From Eublepharis macularius (lineage: Eukaryota; Chordata; Lepidosauria; Squamata; Eublepharidae), in contig NC_072796.1 in the NCBI RefSeq assembly GCF_028583425.1, positions 130,359,464 through 130,423,463 on the forward strand: 64,000 bases of DNA. The letters run 5' to 3'. The position numbers were made by a program, and so were the translations under genes. Position 1 is the first letter of the stretch. The number at the start of each line of letters is the position of its first letter. Positions 1-10,276 of the stretch are shown one piece after another. Under the pieces are notes generated by a model. That model was not told where the DNA came from. It did no database searches and worked only from the letters and a program-made list of their open reading frames with translations.

Positions 1-205
1 CAGTGTTGAGTAGTGGTTAGAAAGTCAGACTAAAATCTGGAAGTCCCAGGTTCTAATCCTAACCCCCACCCCCAGGCAAGTCTCGTACTCTCAGCCTAAC
101 CTCTCTCATAGGGTTGCCATGAAGACAACTTGGAGGCAAAGAGAACAATGTGGGTCCCTGTGGGGAGAAAGGTAGGGTACTAAATAAATAAATTGGTACA
201 TACTT
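1..205 (+). repeat. tRNA-derived SINE (family A)
   Basis: The remnant A-box region gagtagtggttagaaag and the tRNA-like B-box ggttctaatcc are followed by ctcagcctaacctctctcatagggttg and a diverged tail with aaataaataaat. The same family recurs at 16636, 20811 and 63449. Confidence 0.75.
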
Positions 206-704
206 TATCTGAGGGCAGTGGTAAACCATTAGAAATCCACCTCATTGACATAGAAGAACAGTGTGGACTCCACAACTCTTTCTCTTGGGGGATCACTAGA
301 GAATAACATGAGATGTTTTCGGACTGTCTGCTCTGACCCCCAAGCGCAGCAATGGCGGCAATTCTCTGGCCGCTTCCCCAGTTTGCAGCAAAGATTTAAT
401 AGCAGAAAGCATGCGGTGAGGTCTCAAATTACCAAGACTTCATTATTTTTACAAAGTAGGCTGCCGAATATTTATTAGTGCATCATGCAGTATTAGCATC
501 AATAATTAAAACTGAACGAAGCACACGAGAGCCGGTAGGGCCTCTGCTAATGCAGCATCATTGCGCGGAGGGTAGCTGCAGCTAGAACCAGGGGTGAAGT
601 TCCATTACGGCTGAGAACAGCAGGATTTGAGTCCAGTGGAATCTTAGAGAGAACAGGATTTTCAGAGTGTAAGCTTTCAAGAGTCAGAGCTCCTTTCTTC
701 AGAC
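206..704. other. Mostly unrecognised intron DNA with a repeat fragment at its end
   Basis: No clear feature in 206-605. Positions 606-704 are an antisense fragment of an interspersed repeat (aagctttcaagagtcagagctcc...cttcag) that also occurs at 1841-1872. It is interrupted by the hAT-like insertion that follows. Confidence 0.5.
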
Positions 705-1335
705 TAGAGATGGGCACAAACAGCAAGACGAACAAAAAAAAACCCACGAACAGCCCAATCTGCTGTTCGTGAACAAGCTGTTTGTGCGGCCCCGTTCTAA
801 ATGAACAGGCGGTTGTTGCAAGCCTCGTTCGTTGCTGTTCGTCAAGCCAGACAGTCTGGCACCTGCAATCAATTCCCTTGGCAACTTAGACAGGAATTGT
901 CTGAACTCTGTCTGAACTCTTGCTGTTGCCCTGGAAACCCCAATCTAAGCCCAATTTAGCTTGATAGGCAGGTCTTCCTTTTAAGTGTGGAGCTCCAAAT
1001 TTGTTACAAGGGAGCAAAGACCAGGGGGGAGGGAAGCTCCTAGCTCTGGCTAGTCTTTGCAGACAGTGGAGAGGGAGAGAGACAGCTGCTGTTGGCATTT
1101 ATTACTGGTACCTTTCCTGGTGCCCGCTCAGGTCAGGTTTCTGGGAGTGGTGCAGTAGGGATCTTGACCAAACTTGGATGATGGCTGGAGGAGAGCCTGC
1201 TGGCCCCCACGAACATCCAACCACGAACATGTTCGTGAACAGGTCATGCTCGTAAGTGTTCGTGAGTCCCTGTTCGTGGATGGCAACAAACAACTAACAT
1301 CATGTTCATTTTTTTTTCGTTCGTGCCCATCTCTA
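705..1335. mobile_element. hAT-like non-autonomous DNA transposon, family 1 (631 bp)
   Basis: The terminal inverted repeats are TAGAGATGGGCAC at the left and GTGCCCATCTCTA at the right. A perfect 8-bp TSD, CTTCAGAC, flanks it at 697-704 and 1336-1343. Inner sequence is rich in direct and inverted copies of tgttcgtgaac near both ends. No transposase frame. Siblings: 24504-25140 and 47285-47620. Confidence 0.92.
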
Positions 1336-1343
1336 CTTCAGAC

Positions 1344-1625
1344 ACAAGACTGGGCGTAAGTCCGGCCCATATCCCATGTGCCAGAAGTAGACTGTCTGTG
1401 CTCCCTCAGGGGCACTTCACTGCCAAAGTTACGCACACCTGTACCAGTTTTTAACATTGGAAAAGGAAGGGATATGACAATGAAATATGGTAATCATCTT
1501 CTTGTTATTTTCCCTATTCTAGCAGCTAATTACCTTCCACGGGATGGATCCAGAGCTACATAGAGAAAGCTGTAGATAGTTTTGGATCTTTTTTGTATAT
1601 TCCTGCTCCCAGCAGTTTCTCAACC
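1344..1625. other. Unrecognised intron sequence
   Basis: No repeat, RNA gene or coding signal could be supported here. Confidence 0.4.
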
Positions 1626-1628
1626 CAG

Positions 1629-1980
1629 AGAACAGTAGGATTTGAGTCCAGTGGCACCTTAGAGACCAATAAGATTTTAAGAGTAAAAACTAAGCAGGGT
1701 CAGCCTTGGTAATGGGATGGGAGATCTCCAACAAAGACCAGGGTTGCAGAGGCAGGCAATGGCAAACCTCCTCTGCCATGAAAACCCCACCGGGGTCACC
1801 ATAAGTCAGCTATAACTTGAGGGCACTCTCCATCACCAAGCTTTTGAGAGTCTGAGCTCCCTTCTTCAGACACCCTCGGACTCTCAAAAGCTTACCTCCA
1901 GAACATCTTGTTGGTTTTTAAGTTGCCACTGGACTAAAATTCTGCTGTTCTACTGCATACCACCATGGCTACCCCCTACA
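1629..1980. repeat. Interspersed repeat split by a 5S-type SINE
   Basis: Left part (cagtaggatttgagtccagtggcacc...gattttaag) and right part (cttttgagagtctgagctcc...cttcttcagac) belong to the same repeat as the fragment at 606-704. A 5S-headed SINE at about 1688-1840 separates them. Confidence 0.65.
1688..1840 (+). repeat. 5S rRNA-derived SINE, head-truncated
   Basis: It begins inside the 5S-like part (aactaagcagggtcagc, then gggatgggagatctcc), followed by the SINE body ggcaatggcaaacc, ggggtcaccataagtcagc and gagggcactctcc. The 5S segment corresponds to the 3' half of 5S rRNA with its internal promoter. Confidence 0.8.
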
Positions 1981-2057
1981 TTCGACCCAGAAAAAGTGTG
2001 TTGGCAGGCAGTAGCGGGAAGTAGAGAAGTGAAGAAATTGCCTTCTAGCCTCTTGGA

Positions 2058-2372
2058 CACATAAAGCTGAATCAGACCCTTAGTCCATCAAGGTCAGCAA
2101 CAACGCTCCAGGATTTCAGACTGAGGTCTTTCATATCGATGTATTGTCGATGCACTGCGACACTGAGATCTCTCTCTCTTTTGGTGCTACACCTCTGAAG
2201 ATGCCAGCCACAGCTGCTGGTGAAACATCAGGAACTACAATGCCAAGACCACGGCAATACAGCCCAGAAAACCCACAACAACCGTCTTTCATATCGTCCG
2301 CTATCTGATCCTTTTCACTGGAGATGCTAGGGATCGAACCTGGGACCTTCTGCATGCCAAGCAAATGCATTG
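2058..2372 (-). repeat. tRNA-derived SINE (family C), split by a 145-bp insertion
   Basis: Read on the minus strand: ttggcatgcagaaggtcccagg (tRNA-like B-box region), then ggatcag, gaaagacctcagtc, and a tail ending in ggactaagggtctgattcagc. The insertion at 2139-2283 interrupts the body. Full relatives lie at 3746-4060 and 30588-30760. Confidence 0.75.
2139..2283 (+). mobile_element. 145-bp insertion with hammerhead-like motif
   Basis: A perfect 13-bp TSD, gtctttcatatcg, lies at 2126-2138 and 2284-2296. The insert contains cctctgaagatgccagcc, a short hairpin, gaaacatcagg, and ends in aaaacccacaacaacc. At 2192-2232 the order is CCT, CTGAAGA, T, GCCAGC, 7-nt loop, GCTGGT, GAAA, C, ATC, AGG, which mimics a hammerhead core. 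The TSD implies target-primed insertion; Penelope-like elements or retrozymes are possible parents, but no coding part is present. Confidence 0.65.
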
Positions 2373-2479
2373 TTCAGATTTTTCTACCCATCTTCGTTGC
2401 ATTGTTTGTTGTATGTATGATACCATTCTACTAAATGCATCATACCGTTATAGCGATCAGCTTGCTAATTTATGCAATC

Positions 2480-2606
2480 CAGTTTAATTCCAACTGTTAG
2501 TTGAATGTCTTATACTGCTCATGAAACTGTTTATTTGTATGTAATCTGCCGCAAGTCTCAGCAAGAAAGGGGGACTATAAAGAAAATTAAACAAATAAAT
2601 AAATGC
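2480..2606 (+). repeat. LINE 3'-end fragment (L2/CR1-like)
   Basis: The sequence gtaatctgccgcaagtctcagcaagaaagg...actataaagaaaatt with a terminal aaataaataaat repeat is the same 3' tail as at 32547-32764 and, reversed, at 55872-56040. Confidence 0.7.
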
Positions 2607-2672
2607 AGCTTTAATACCTTAGGAAAACTAAATCCTGTAATGTGCATGCATTAAAGCAAATCAACATATGTT

Positions 2673-2985
2673 AAAGTCAGTAAGTTTGTTGATGAATGGA
2701 AACCCTTCACAGACTATTTATATGAAATAGATAACGATTTGATGATTTATGGATTAAGGGATTTTGACATTAAAAAAATCTTAGAGAATGTGTAGATTTG
2801 ACATGATATAAATATTTGTTTTGGAGAAAAACAGAAACTTTTTAGTTTAGATGGTTTGTTTTTGTTGTTTTATTTCTGTATTATGTATGTTTTGGTATGT
2901 TTAGTTGTTTTCGTTTGTTTTATTAGTGTATGTGTAATTGTAGTTTTTAAGGTTTGTTTTAATTATATAAAACTTCTAATTAAAA
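2673..2985 (+). mobile_element. 5'-truncated L1 LINE with a 20-bp target-site duplication
   Basis: The 5' end still encodes the ORF2 C-terminal WKPFTDYL motif in frame, followed by a T-rich 3' UTR and an A-tail. The 20-bp TSD (2653-2672 and 2986-3005) has one mismatch. This is the signature of L1 target-primed reverse transcription with 5' truncation. Confidence 0.85.
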
Positions 2986-3005
2986 AAAGCAAATCAGCAT
3001 ATGTT

Positions 3006-3745
3006 GGATAACATCCTTTTCTGCCAATCATGGGCAGAAAGCTAGACGAAAGGCTGCCATCTGCTGAAAAGGCTTTGCAGCCCCCTTTTCTCATTCTTTT
3101 ATATTGCCACACATTCACCACACACATTGAATCCTGTTTCTGCCAACTTCAGGACTAGTAACTTGCTCATCTTTTTATTTAAAAAATCCTGGAATTAAGC
3201 ATTTTTAGAATCCCAAATTTTGCATCGAATTTCACACTTGCACGGGGGGATTGCAGAATGGAAAACGACACGGAGCCCCGCCGAACGCTTCCCTTTTCAG
3301 AAGGCAGAGTGGCAGAGAAACAACCTCCTCCATTATCTGCTCTACAGATGAGTCACCTTCACTGTTCCAAATCACGTCTCGTTTTTATTCATTCTGCTTT
3401 TAACTTCCAGTCCCCGTTTTCTTTTTCTTCCCGTCAGTTGCAAAAACAGAGCTCTTCATGGCGTCTGATACAGACGCTCTTCCCTGCTTTTGACAACCTG
3501 ATGAGAAAGACGGGGCGTGGTAAGAAACACACTTTTAATACCAATAAATAAATGCACAGTTGCTAGTAATGTGCCTTGAATTACCCCACCGTGGGGTTTT
3601 CATGCCAGCGTGACTCTCGGGGCCACGATCAGGAGCCACCTGGGAATCGGAGGGGGGAGTCTGGAAAGGAGGCTTCTTCCTGAGCTTTCTGAAGTCACTG
3701 TAGCAAAATCTCTTTTACATCACATCAATGGGGAAGGGGCTTAGG
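3006..3745. other. Unrecognised intron sequence
   Basis: A 97-codon plus frame at 3258-3551 has no recognisable domain and is probably chance. Nothing else stands out. Confidence 0.4.
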
Positions 3746-4060
3746 GGTGATTCCGTGGCTCAGTGGTAAAGCTTTTGCTTGGCATGCAGGAGATTTCAGG
3801 TTCAATTCCCAGAACAAAGAACCAGGTAGCAGGTGATGTGGAAGACCTCATGCTGAGACCCTGGACAAGTCAAAGGAGACAAGATGGATAGGGATAGACC
3901 AATGGTTGGACTCAGACGAAGGCAACTTCATGGTTAGATTTTCGTGGTAGACCATCTTGGTTTGTACGCAGGTCCCAGTGTCTGTTAGACTAGACCATAT
4001 TGACCTTAATAAACCAGTATTCCAACTCAGTGTAAGGCAACTTCCATGTGATGGACACCA
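3746..4060 (+). repeat. tRNA-derived SINE (family C)
   Basis: A-box region tccgtggctcagtggtaaagc and B-box ggttcaattcccag form a tRNA-like head. The body has accaggtagcaggtgatgtgg, gaagacctcatgctgagacc and a tail with gaccaatggttggactcag. Confidence 0.8.
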
Positions 4061-4440
4061 GACCTACTTCCGCTGCCTTGTGGGTAACATGTGTGAATGT
4101 TGTTGTATCTCACGGAGAAGGTGGAAAACCAAATATGGTGAACAAAGGCAGAGGTCATCTGCTTCTCATCTCATTATTAGTACCAATGACATCCTGAGAT
4201 TTAACACATGGCAGGTAGGACTGAAAAGTCTCTTGGTTTCACGTGAATCTTCAAATTTCTTCTCAAGGTTCTGTAGGCAGGACTAAAATCTTTGGGTGGT
4301 AGGTGAGGATCTCCATACCTTGGTCTCTCTATATACATTTATATCCCACACTTCTACCAAACTTTTCAGGGCGGCATCCACGAAACTCCCCCTCCAGTTG
4401 TATCTCACAATAGTACTCGGTATTAGATTAGGCTGAAAGA

Positions 4441-4663
4441 GCTGCTGTAGCACAGCGGTGAAGTAGTGGGATTGTGAATCAGCACTTTGCAGGTTCAGCT
4501 CCCACTACTTCCATGAGCTCAGCAGGTGGCCTTGGGTAAGTCTCTCCTCTCAGCCCCAGCTCCTCAGCTGCATTGTGGGGATAATGGCACTGACTTTATT
4601 CAGCGCTCTGAGTGGGGCACTAATCTGTCTAGAAAGTTGATGTATAAGCTGAGTTATTATTAT
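4441..4663 (+). repeat. tRNA-derived SINE (family B), first of a head-to-tail pair
   Basis: Head gctgctgtagcacagcggtgaagt and ggttcagctcccac; tail gcgctctgagtggggcac, then gtataagctgagttattatta. It lies directly against the next copy at 4664. Confidence 0.8.
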
Positions 4664-4896
4664 GTACTGCGGTAGCACAGCGATTAAGTGGCTGGGCTGT
4701 GAATCAGCACTCCACTGGTTCAAATCCCACGACTGCCACGAACTCAGCTGGTGGCATAGCTAAGCCACTCCTCTTGGCCCAGCTCCACAGCTGAATTGTG
4801 GGGGTAATAACAACACTGACTTTGTTCACTGCACTGTGTGTGGCACTAATCTTTCTGTAAGGGTTGTATATAAGCACACTGTTGTTGTTGTTGTTA
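4664..4896 (+). repeat. tRNA-derived SINE (family B), second of the pair
   Basis: Head tactgcggtagcacagcg and ggttcaaatcccacgac; the tail ends in a (GTT)n run at about 4880-4896. The close tandem placement suggests insertion into the tail of the first copy. Confidence 0.8.
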
Positions 4897-5379
4897 GAAT
4901 GAATGGCCCAAAGTCATCCTTTGCAACTCATTGAAGATTTAAACCTAGACCTTCCTAGTCCCAGTCCAGCATTATAACCACTACACTATATTACCTGTTT
5001 TCTCTTTGGTCAAAGTGCTTCTGCTTTTTAGACTCCGGTTGTCTCTAACCACCTCTGAAGCACTTGGTACAGTCTGCACTCCCCTGGCATACCAGATGCT
5101 ACTTGCGCTCCTGCCAGGAAGCACAGGCTCCACCCCTCATCCACCAGGCTCACCCCTGATTGGCTAGGCCATGCTTCTTGGCTTAGCCAATCATGCTCCA
5201 TTCTCTGTGTCTGAAACAGTCTGAATATCCAAGTTGCTATACTGTGAACAGTATTCTTGATTTAGATGCCTAAATATGTTTTTATCAATAGTGGGGTAGA
5301 GCCAACCAGCCTTCAAGTAGCCTTCCTCCAGGCTAAGGAAACTTCCTGTGACTTAAGTGGTTTTTCCTCTAACTGGAGA

Positions 5380-5630
5380 GCCAGTTTGGTGTAGTGGTTA
5401 AGAGCGTGGGACTCTAATCTGGAGAGCCAGGTTTGATTCCCCACTCCTCCGCTTGAAGCCAGCTAGGTGACCTTGGGTCTGTCACAGCTCTCAGCCCCAC
5501 CCACCTCACAGGGTGTTTTGTTGTGGGGATAATAATGACATACTTTGTAAACCGCTCTGAGTGGGCATTAAGATGTCCTAAAGAGCGGTATATAAATCAA
5601 ATGTTGTTGTTGGTGGTGTTGTTATTATAA
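5380..5630 (+). repeat. Sauria-type tRNA-derived SINE
   Basis: Head gagagccagtttggtgtagt and ggtttgattccccactcc; body gaagccagctaggtgacc, cacctcacagggtg; tail accgctctgagtgggc and a (GTT)n run. Squamate genomes carry this family in high copy number. Confidence 0.85.
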
Positions 5631-5954
5631 CTCAAAGCCCCTTAAATTGGAAGAAGTCTTGAAACTTGAGCCAAAAGTATAAATATTTTAATGAATGAAT
5701 GAACGTTGATCAGCGGAGTGGTAGGATGGGGTAGAATCCACTCTGCTATATTTGGAGTGTAATTGTAATCCAGTAATAGAAATATTGGCATGAACTTTTC
5801 GGTGTAATACTTTTTATTTCAAAATGTATTATTTTTATTTCAAGCTATCTTTTGAGAGGGGTCACAAAAAGGTCCTGTGGTAGATTTGGATTTGCCCCGA
5901 CTCATTTCAAGAAACTGTTTCTTATATATTGCAGAAAAATATACCCAATCTGCC

Positions 5955-6095
5955 AGGGAAGCTTGCTGGTTGACATTGGGCCAGTCATTCTTTCTCAGCA
6001 TAACCTACCTCACAGGGTTGTTTTGAAGATGAAACAAAAGGAGAGCAAGACTCTCTGTTCTCAGCCTCCTGGAAGAAGGGCAGGAAAAAAATAAA
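5955..6095 (+). repeat. Family A SINE, 3' part only
   Basis: It contains tgctggttgacattgggcc, agtcattctttctcagc and cctacctcacagggttg, matching the 3' half of the family A elements. The tRNA-like head is absent. Confidence 0.55.
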
Positions 6096-6158
6096 GACAG
6101 ACAGATGGAAAAGAAGTGGTGAACCACAGCTGCAAAAAACCACTTTAATTCTATCCAT

Positions 6159-6344
6159 TAGTGGTGGTGGAGAGTGCCTTCAAGTCATAGCTGACTCACA
6201 GCGACCCCTGGTGGGGTTTTCATGGCAAAAGACTAACAGAGGTGGTTTGCCATTGCCTGCCTCTGCAGCCCTGGTCTTTGTTGGAGGTCTCCCATCCAAT
6301 TACCAACCAAGGCCAACCCTGCTTAGCTTCTGAAATCTGCTGAG
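6159..6344 (-). repeat. 5S rRNA-derived SINE, interrupted by a foldback MITE
   Basis: Antisense copy: agagtgccttcaagtcatagc, catggcaaaagactaacag, ggtttgccattgcc, ggaggtctcccatcc and gcttagcttctgaaatctg. The 5S-like head continues at 6577-6600 beyond the MITE. Confidence 0.85.
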
Positions 6345-6576
6345 AGCGGAACCACAAGTGACACCTGACACAGGTTGGACTCTTGTCAGCTTCCCTCCAG
6401 TTTTGATGGGGAATGTAGGCAGCTTGGCGGAATGTTGGACAAGTGACAGTTGAAAAGTCCATTGGACAGCAGACGGAGAGCCAAGCGGCAAGACCAGGAC
6501 GCCTACATTTCCCATCAAAACTTGAGGGAAGCTTACAAGTGTCCAACCTGTGTCAGGTGTCACTTGTGGTTCCGCT
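6345..6576. mobile_element. Foldback MITE (232 bp), 5-bp TSD
   Basis: The ends are AGCGGAACCACAAGTGACAC and its near-perfect complement, with inverted arms of about 80 bp. CTGAG flanks both sides (6340-6344, 6577-6581). Removing the element and one CTGAG restores the 5S SINE head. No coding capacity. Confidence 0.88.
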
Positions 6577-6599
6577 CTGAGATTAGGCTCACCTGGTCT

Positions 6600-8240
6600 A
6601 TCAAGGTCAGGGCTAATTCTACACATTACAAGGACAGTATATTCTAATACAATACTTGTAATGTACTGACATGTACCTGGTATTTTTGTACTGTCTCACA
6701 ATTTCTTCTTTATTTTTGAAATCTGTCATACCTAGATAGGGTATGAATGCAAAATAAAAATAAAAATAAAGTCTGTGAATGTGCGGAGATATACAGACAT
6801 TTCTTTGGAGCCCTCCCCTTGTGTGGGACACACAACCCCGCACTTCTGAATAACAGTAGGCCTTTCCTTGATGCTCATCACACAACCAGATTCTATCTAG
6901 ATCTCCAGCACGGACAGTTGTCAGCATGTTGGCCTGGAAAGGAGAGGCCAGCAGCAGTGAGATGCAGAGGTTCAAGAGGCCTGAGATGTCGCTGCACATC
7001 TGGCACAACGGCAGACATCTCTGCCAGCAGCAAACCCGGAAGGGGCAAAGCAAGAGGACACGATAAAAAGACCACGGGGCTCTGTTCTGCACCTGGCTGG
7101 GGCTAACACGTGGAAGGCTCTGTCTACTTGGTAAGGATGTGAAAATACCCCCAGGACAGCAGAATCTCTGAACATTGTGCTTGCTCAGTTCCTAAAACGG
7201 GTATTACCTGACTCAGCGCACAGCAGAAAAAAAGCCCACAGAAGGGAGCCGAGACACGTTTATTTAACCAAGACGGCAATACTTTGCAAGCCAGGAATAT
7301 CACTTGATGTTAATCGCTGATACTATTAAGCCATTTTATGGGCAATAAAAACCTCTGGCACAAAGGCATTCCGGTAGCTTCATCGAGACCCCCCGACCTT
7401 ATTTATTTTTAATTAGCGCCCTGTTGTTCAGTTCAAAACCCTTAAATAACCCACATTCAGGTTGCTTTAGGGAATGCTTGTTCCCCTAATTCTTCCCCTC
7501 GTTTTGATGTAATTTCCTCTCTTCTTACGTCAATAGAGCAAACTGGGATACAACCACAGGACGCCCCATGCGACTGAAATAATGCAAGAATTGGACTCAA
7601 GCCACAGCTGATTACTTCCACACATACCCTTTGGAGAAACCACAATTAAATTGCCTCAAGCAGGGAACGCAGTACAGCAATATCCCTATTCACTTGGCTG
7701 TTGGGGTACAGATGAGTCCATGCGTCCTTGCATAGAAATGCTAGTGCCCGCATGCTCTAGAGGAATTATTTCTAATCATCAAGCCCGTACCATCTTCCCC
7801 AATGATTCAGCAAGGTGCACCGAAAGCGCTTAACTAACCAACAGCCCCAAATCATGCAAACGGAACAGCAAGCGCGCCGAGCGATCAAGGAAGCATGCAA
7901 TATGGAGGAAGAAAGAAAGGGCCTCTTAAAAAATGAATTACTCGGTGATTGTCTGGTTGCAGGCAGGCCATTTGAAAGCGGCCACTGTTCCAGCAACTTG
8001 CTTTTTCCAAGTATGAATTGAGTTCTTTCTGAGAAAACAAAAAACTACTGGAAGGCAGCATCAGTTCCATCCTATATGTACTAACTCCTATTAATAATAC
8101 ATTGTCCCTTGTGTGTCATGAAAACGTTTTACGAGCAAGCGAGAGAACAGATATACTTTGATCGCTTGGGACAGTTTAGGTTATAATACCAAGTCACAGA
8201 GTGACACAGATGAGAGTGGGTATCCAACGGCACTGTACAT
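6600..8240. other. Mostly non-repetitive KCNQ3 intron sequence
   Basis: No repeat or exon recognised. The stretch 7200-8060 has balanced composition and no transposon signature, so it is a candidate for conserved noncoding sequence. Overlapping 60-160 codon frames at 6619-7175 have no domain or splice support. Confidence 0.4.
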
Positions 8241-8241
8241 G

Positions 8242-8362
8242 TGGTGGTGGAGAGTGCCATCAAGTCATAGCAACCCCTAGTGGGGTTGTCATGGCAACAG
8301 ACTAACAGAGATGGTTTGCCGTTGCCTGCCTCTGCAGCCCTGGTCTTTGCTGGAGGTCTCGT
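8242..8362 (-). repeat. 5S-type SINE, body fragment
   Basis: Antisense ggtggtggagagtgccatcaa, ggttgtcatggcaacagac, ggtttgccgttgcctgcc and tgctggaggtctcg. The 5S-like head is missing beyond 8362. Confidence 0.8.
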
Positions 8363-8460
8363 GGACATGTGTAAATAAAGAAAGTGACTCTGTTAAGTGT
8401 CTAGTGGTATCTCATCCAAAGACAACCAAACCCAGAAACTGCTGCCCCAGAAGAAACTGA

Positions 8461-8578
8461 GGGCCAAGCTACACATGACGAAAGACACTTGCCTGGCAAG
8501 TGGATTGAGTGGAGGGCAAGTGAACAGGGAGAAATACACTTGCCATTCAAGTGTCATTTGTCACTTGTAGCTTGGCCC
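8461..8578. mobile_element. Foldback MITE, GGGCCAAGCT family (118 bp)
   Basis: Ends GGGCCAAGCTACA and TGTAGCTTGGCCC; inner cttgcctggcaagtg and gccattcaagtg also pair. TGA flanks both ends (8458-8460 and 8579-8581). A 3-bp TSD suits PIF/Harbinger elements. Relatives: 25571, 52232, 61682. Confidence 0.8.
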
Positions 8579-8692
8579 TGAGAGCATAATCATCAAATAC
8601 TGAGGTTCTGTTGACATTTTAGATCAGGACAGTATAAGCCCTTCTTTGCTGCAATGCATGGAATTTGATGCTGTAAAGCACAGGGGAAGGGT

Positions 8693-8860
8693 TGCAGCTC
8701 GGAGGTACAGTTTTTCCTTTGCACGCAACAGGTCTCAAGTTCAATCCCCGATATCTCTAATTAAAATGATCAGGCCACAGGTGACACAAAATACCCCTGG
8801 AGAGCTGCCGCAATACTGACGTCAACAGACTAACGGTCTGGCTCCCTATAAGATAGCTGT
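8693..8860 (+). repeat. Diverged family C SINE
   Basis: It keeps gtctcaagttcaatcccc (B-box), aatgatcaggccacaggtg, ctggagagctgccgc and ggtctggctccctataag. The head is strongly diverged. Confidence 0.5.
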
Positions 8861-9834
8861 ATGTGTCCATCTTAGTGAGAGGCATTCTTGGCTTTTAAAA
8901 GTGGTTTTAAAGATGGATCTCAGAATAGCCACATTAGCTATAGGTGGCCAAATGGAACCTCCATGGTTAGAGGCAGTGTACCTCTGCAAAGCAGGTGCTG
9001 GGACCAAAGAGTAAGGGAGGACTGCTGGTTTCATACCCTGCCTGTAATTGCCCCTGAAACCTCTTCCCAGCAACTGACAGTTTATGGACTACACAGATCC
9101 GCCTGCTCGAGTGAGCCCTCTCTTAATATTTTAATGCATTCATTTAATAGTTCAGAAATAGTTTGTTCCTCTGTGACCCCTCCCCTCATGTGTTCATACA
9201 CACTCCGGGCCCCAAGGGATCAGGCGGACTACTGCCGTTCAAAACTCTCAAGGCTATTGGGACGTGAAAATGTCGCTTGTAAAACAATCAGCATACGCTC
9301 GAACCATCAAATCCATGAAAGATCCTTCAAAGATACTCTGCTAAAGTAATGCTTATCTCAAGCCACGGAATGCTCTCCCAAACAGGAATGGCTTTCGTTG
9401 CCACCAGATAGATGTTCATGCACACTGGATTCATTTCAGCAAGGGCTAGACTCCACATGTAATCTAGTTTCAATTCGATTTGATTGTTCGGTTCCCAACC
9501 AAGGACCCTTTTGGGGAGCTGTGGAGCGTGATTTCGGCATGCTTTCTCTCAAATAAGCCTTACTGTGTTCAAGGGGGCTCTTTCCCCGGAGAGTGCACCT
9601 AAGACGGCAGCCTGACTTCTTCTACACAAGGCTTAGAGAGATCAACATATTTGCAGACACTAAAATTCCTACAGCCATTCAGGTGAGAAATCGTAGCAGC
9701 AATACAGTTATTCCCAAACTGGGGAGCAATCACTGAATGTTTCCCTATTTTTCTTCTCTGCTGTGTAACTTCATACTGAATCTACACACTCAACAGGCAG
9801 TTACAAACTGAGGTGTTTAAGCAACCAGTAAAAT

Positions 9835-9990
9835 TATCAGGCTAGGATGTGGGAGACCCAGGTTCGAATTCCCACTCAGTCATGGAAACTTGCTGGTTGA
9901 CCTTCGGTCTAACCGAACCATTGCTGAGAGACTAATCTAGAAGGGGGGGGGGGGGGAAACGATGCAATAAGCTACTTTGGGTTTCCACAG
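9835..9990 (+). repeat. Diverged family A SINE fragment
   Basis: It has ggctaggatgtgggagaccc, aggttcgaattcccactc (B-box) and ttgctggttgaccttcggtc. A run of G at 9944-9955 and tail loss obscure the 3' end. Confidence 0.5.
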
Positions 9991-10237
9991 CTGAGAAAAA
10001 TGGGGTATTTATAATAAAATAAAATCTGCAAATCCAGCTAAGCTATTTAGGAGACATGCTTAGTAGAGTCCTTTTTCGGCTGGTTTTGAGATTATGGTAG
10101 GATGAGGAAGAACCCGAGGAGTTTTAGGCTTTTCCTAGTAGCCTCTACAATAACAATATTGCAGTAACAAAACCAGGATCGCAGTTCTCCAAGCCACCTT
10201 ATTGTTAGTTTCATGTTGACCTCAGCTGCAGCAGAGA

Positions 10238-10276
10238 GACGGTACGGTAGGATAGCTGACGGTACGGTAGGATAGC
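10238..10276. repeat. Short tandem duplication (two ~20-bp units)
   Basis: The unit gacggtacggtaggatagc occurs twice in direct succession, and part of it (ggtagga) once more. Too short to classify. Confidence 0.7.

Noticed and set aside
1688..1840. 5S rRNA gene
   Set aside because: Only the 3' half of a 5S-like sequence is present, followed by a SINE body; the same holds for the other copies, so they are 5S-derived SINEs.
5380..5460. tRNA gene at the SINE heads
   Set aside because: A- and B-box-like motifs are present but the sequence does not close into an acceptor stem and anticodon arm; it continues as a SINE.
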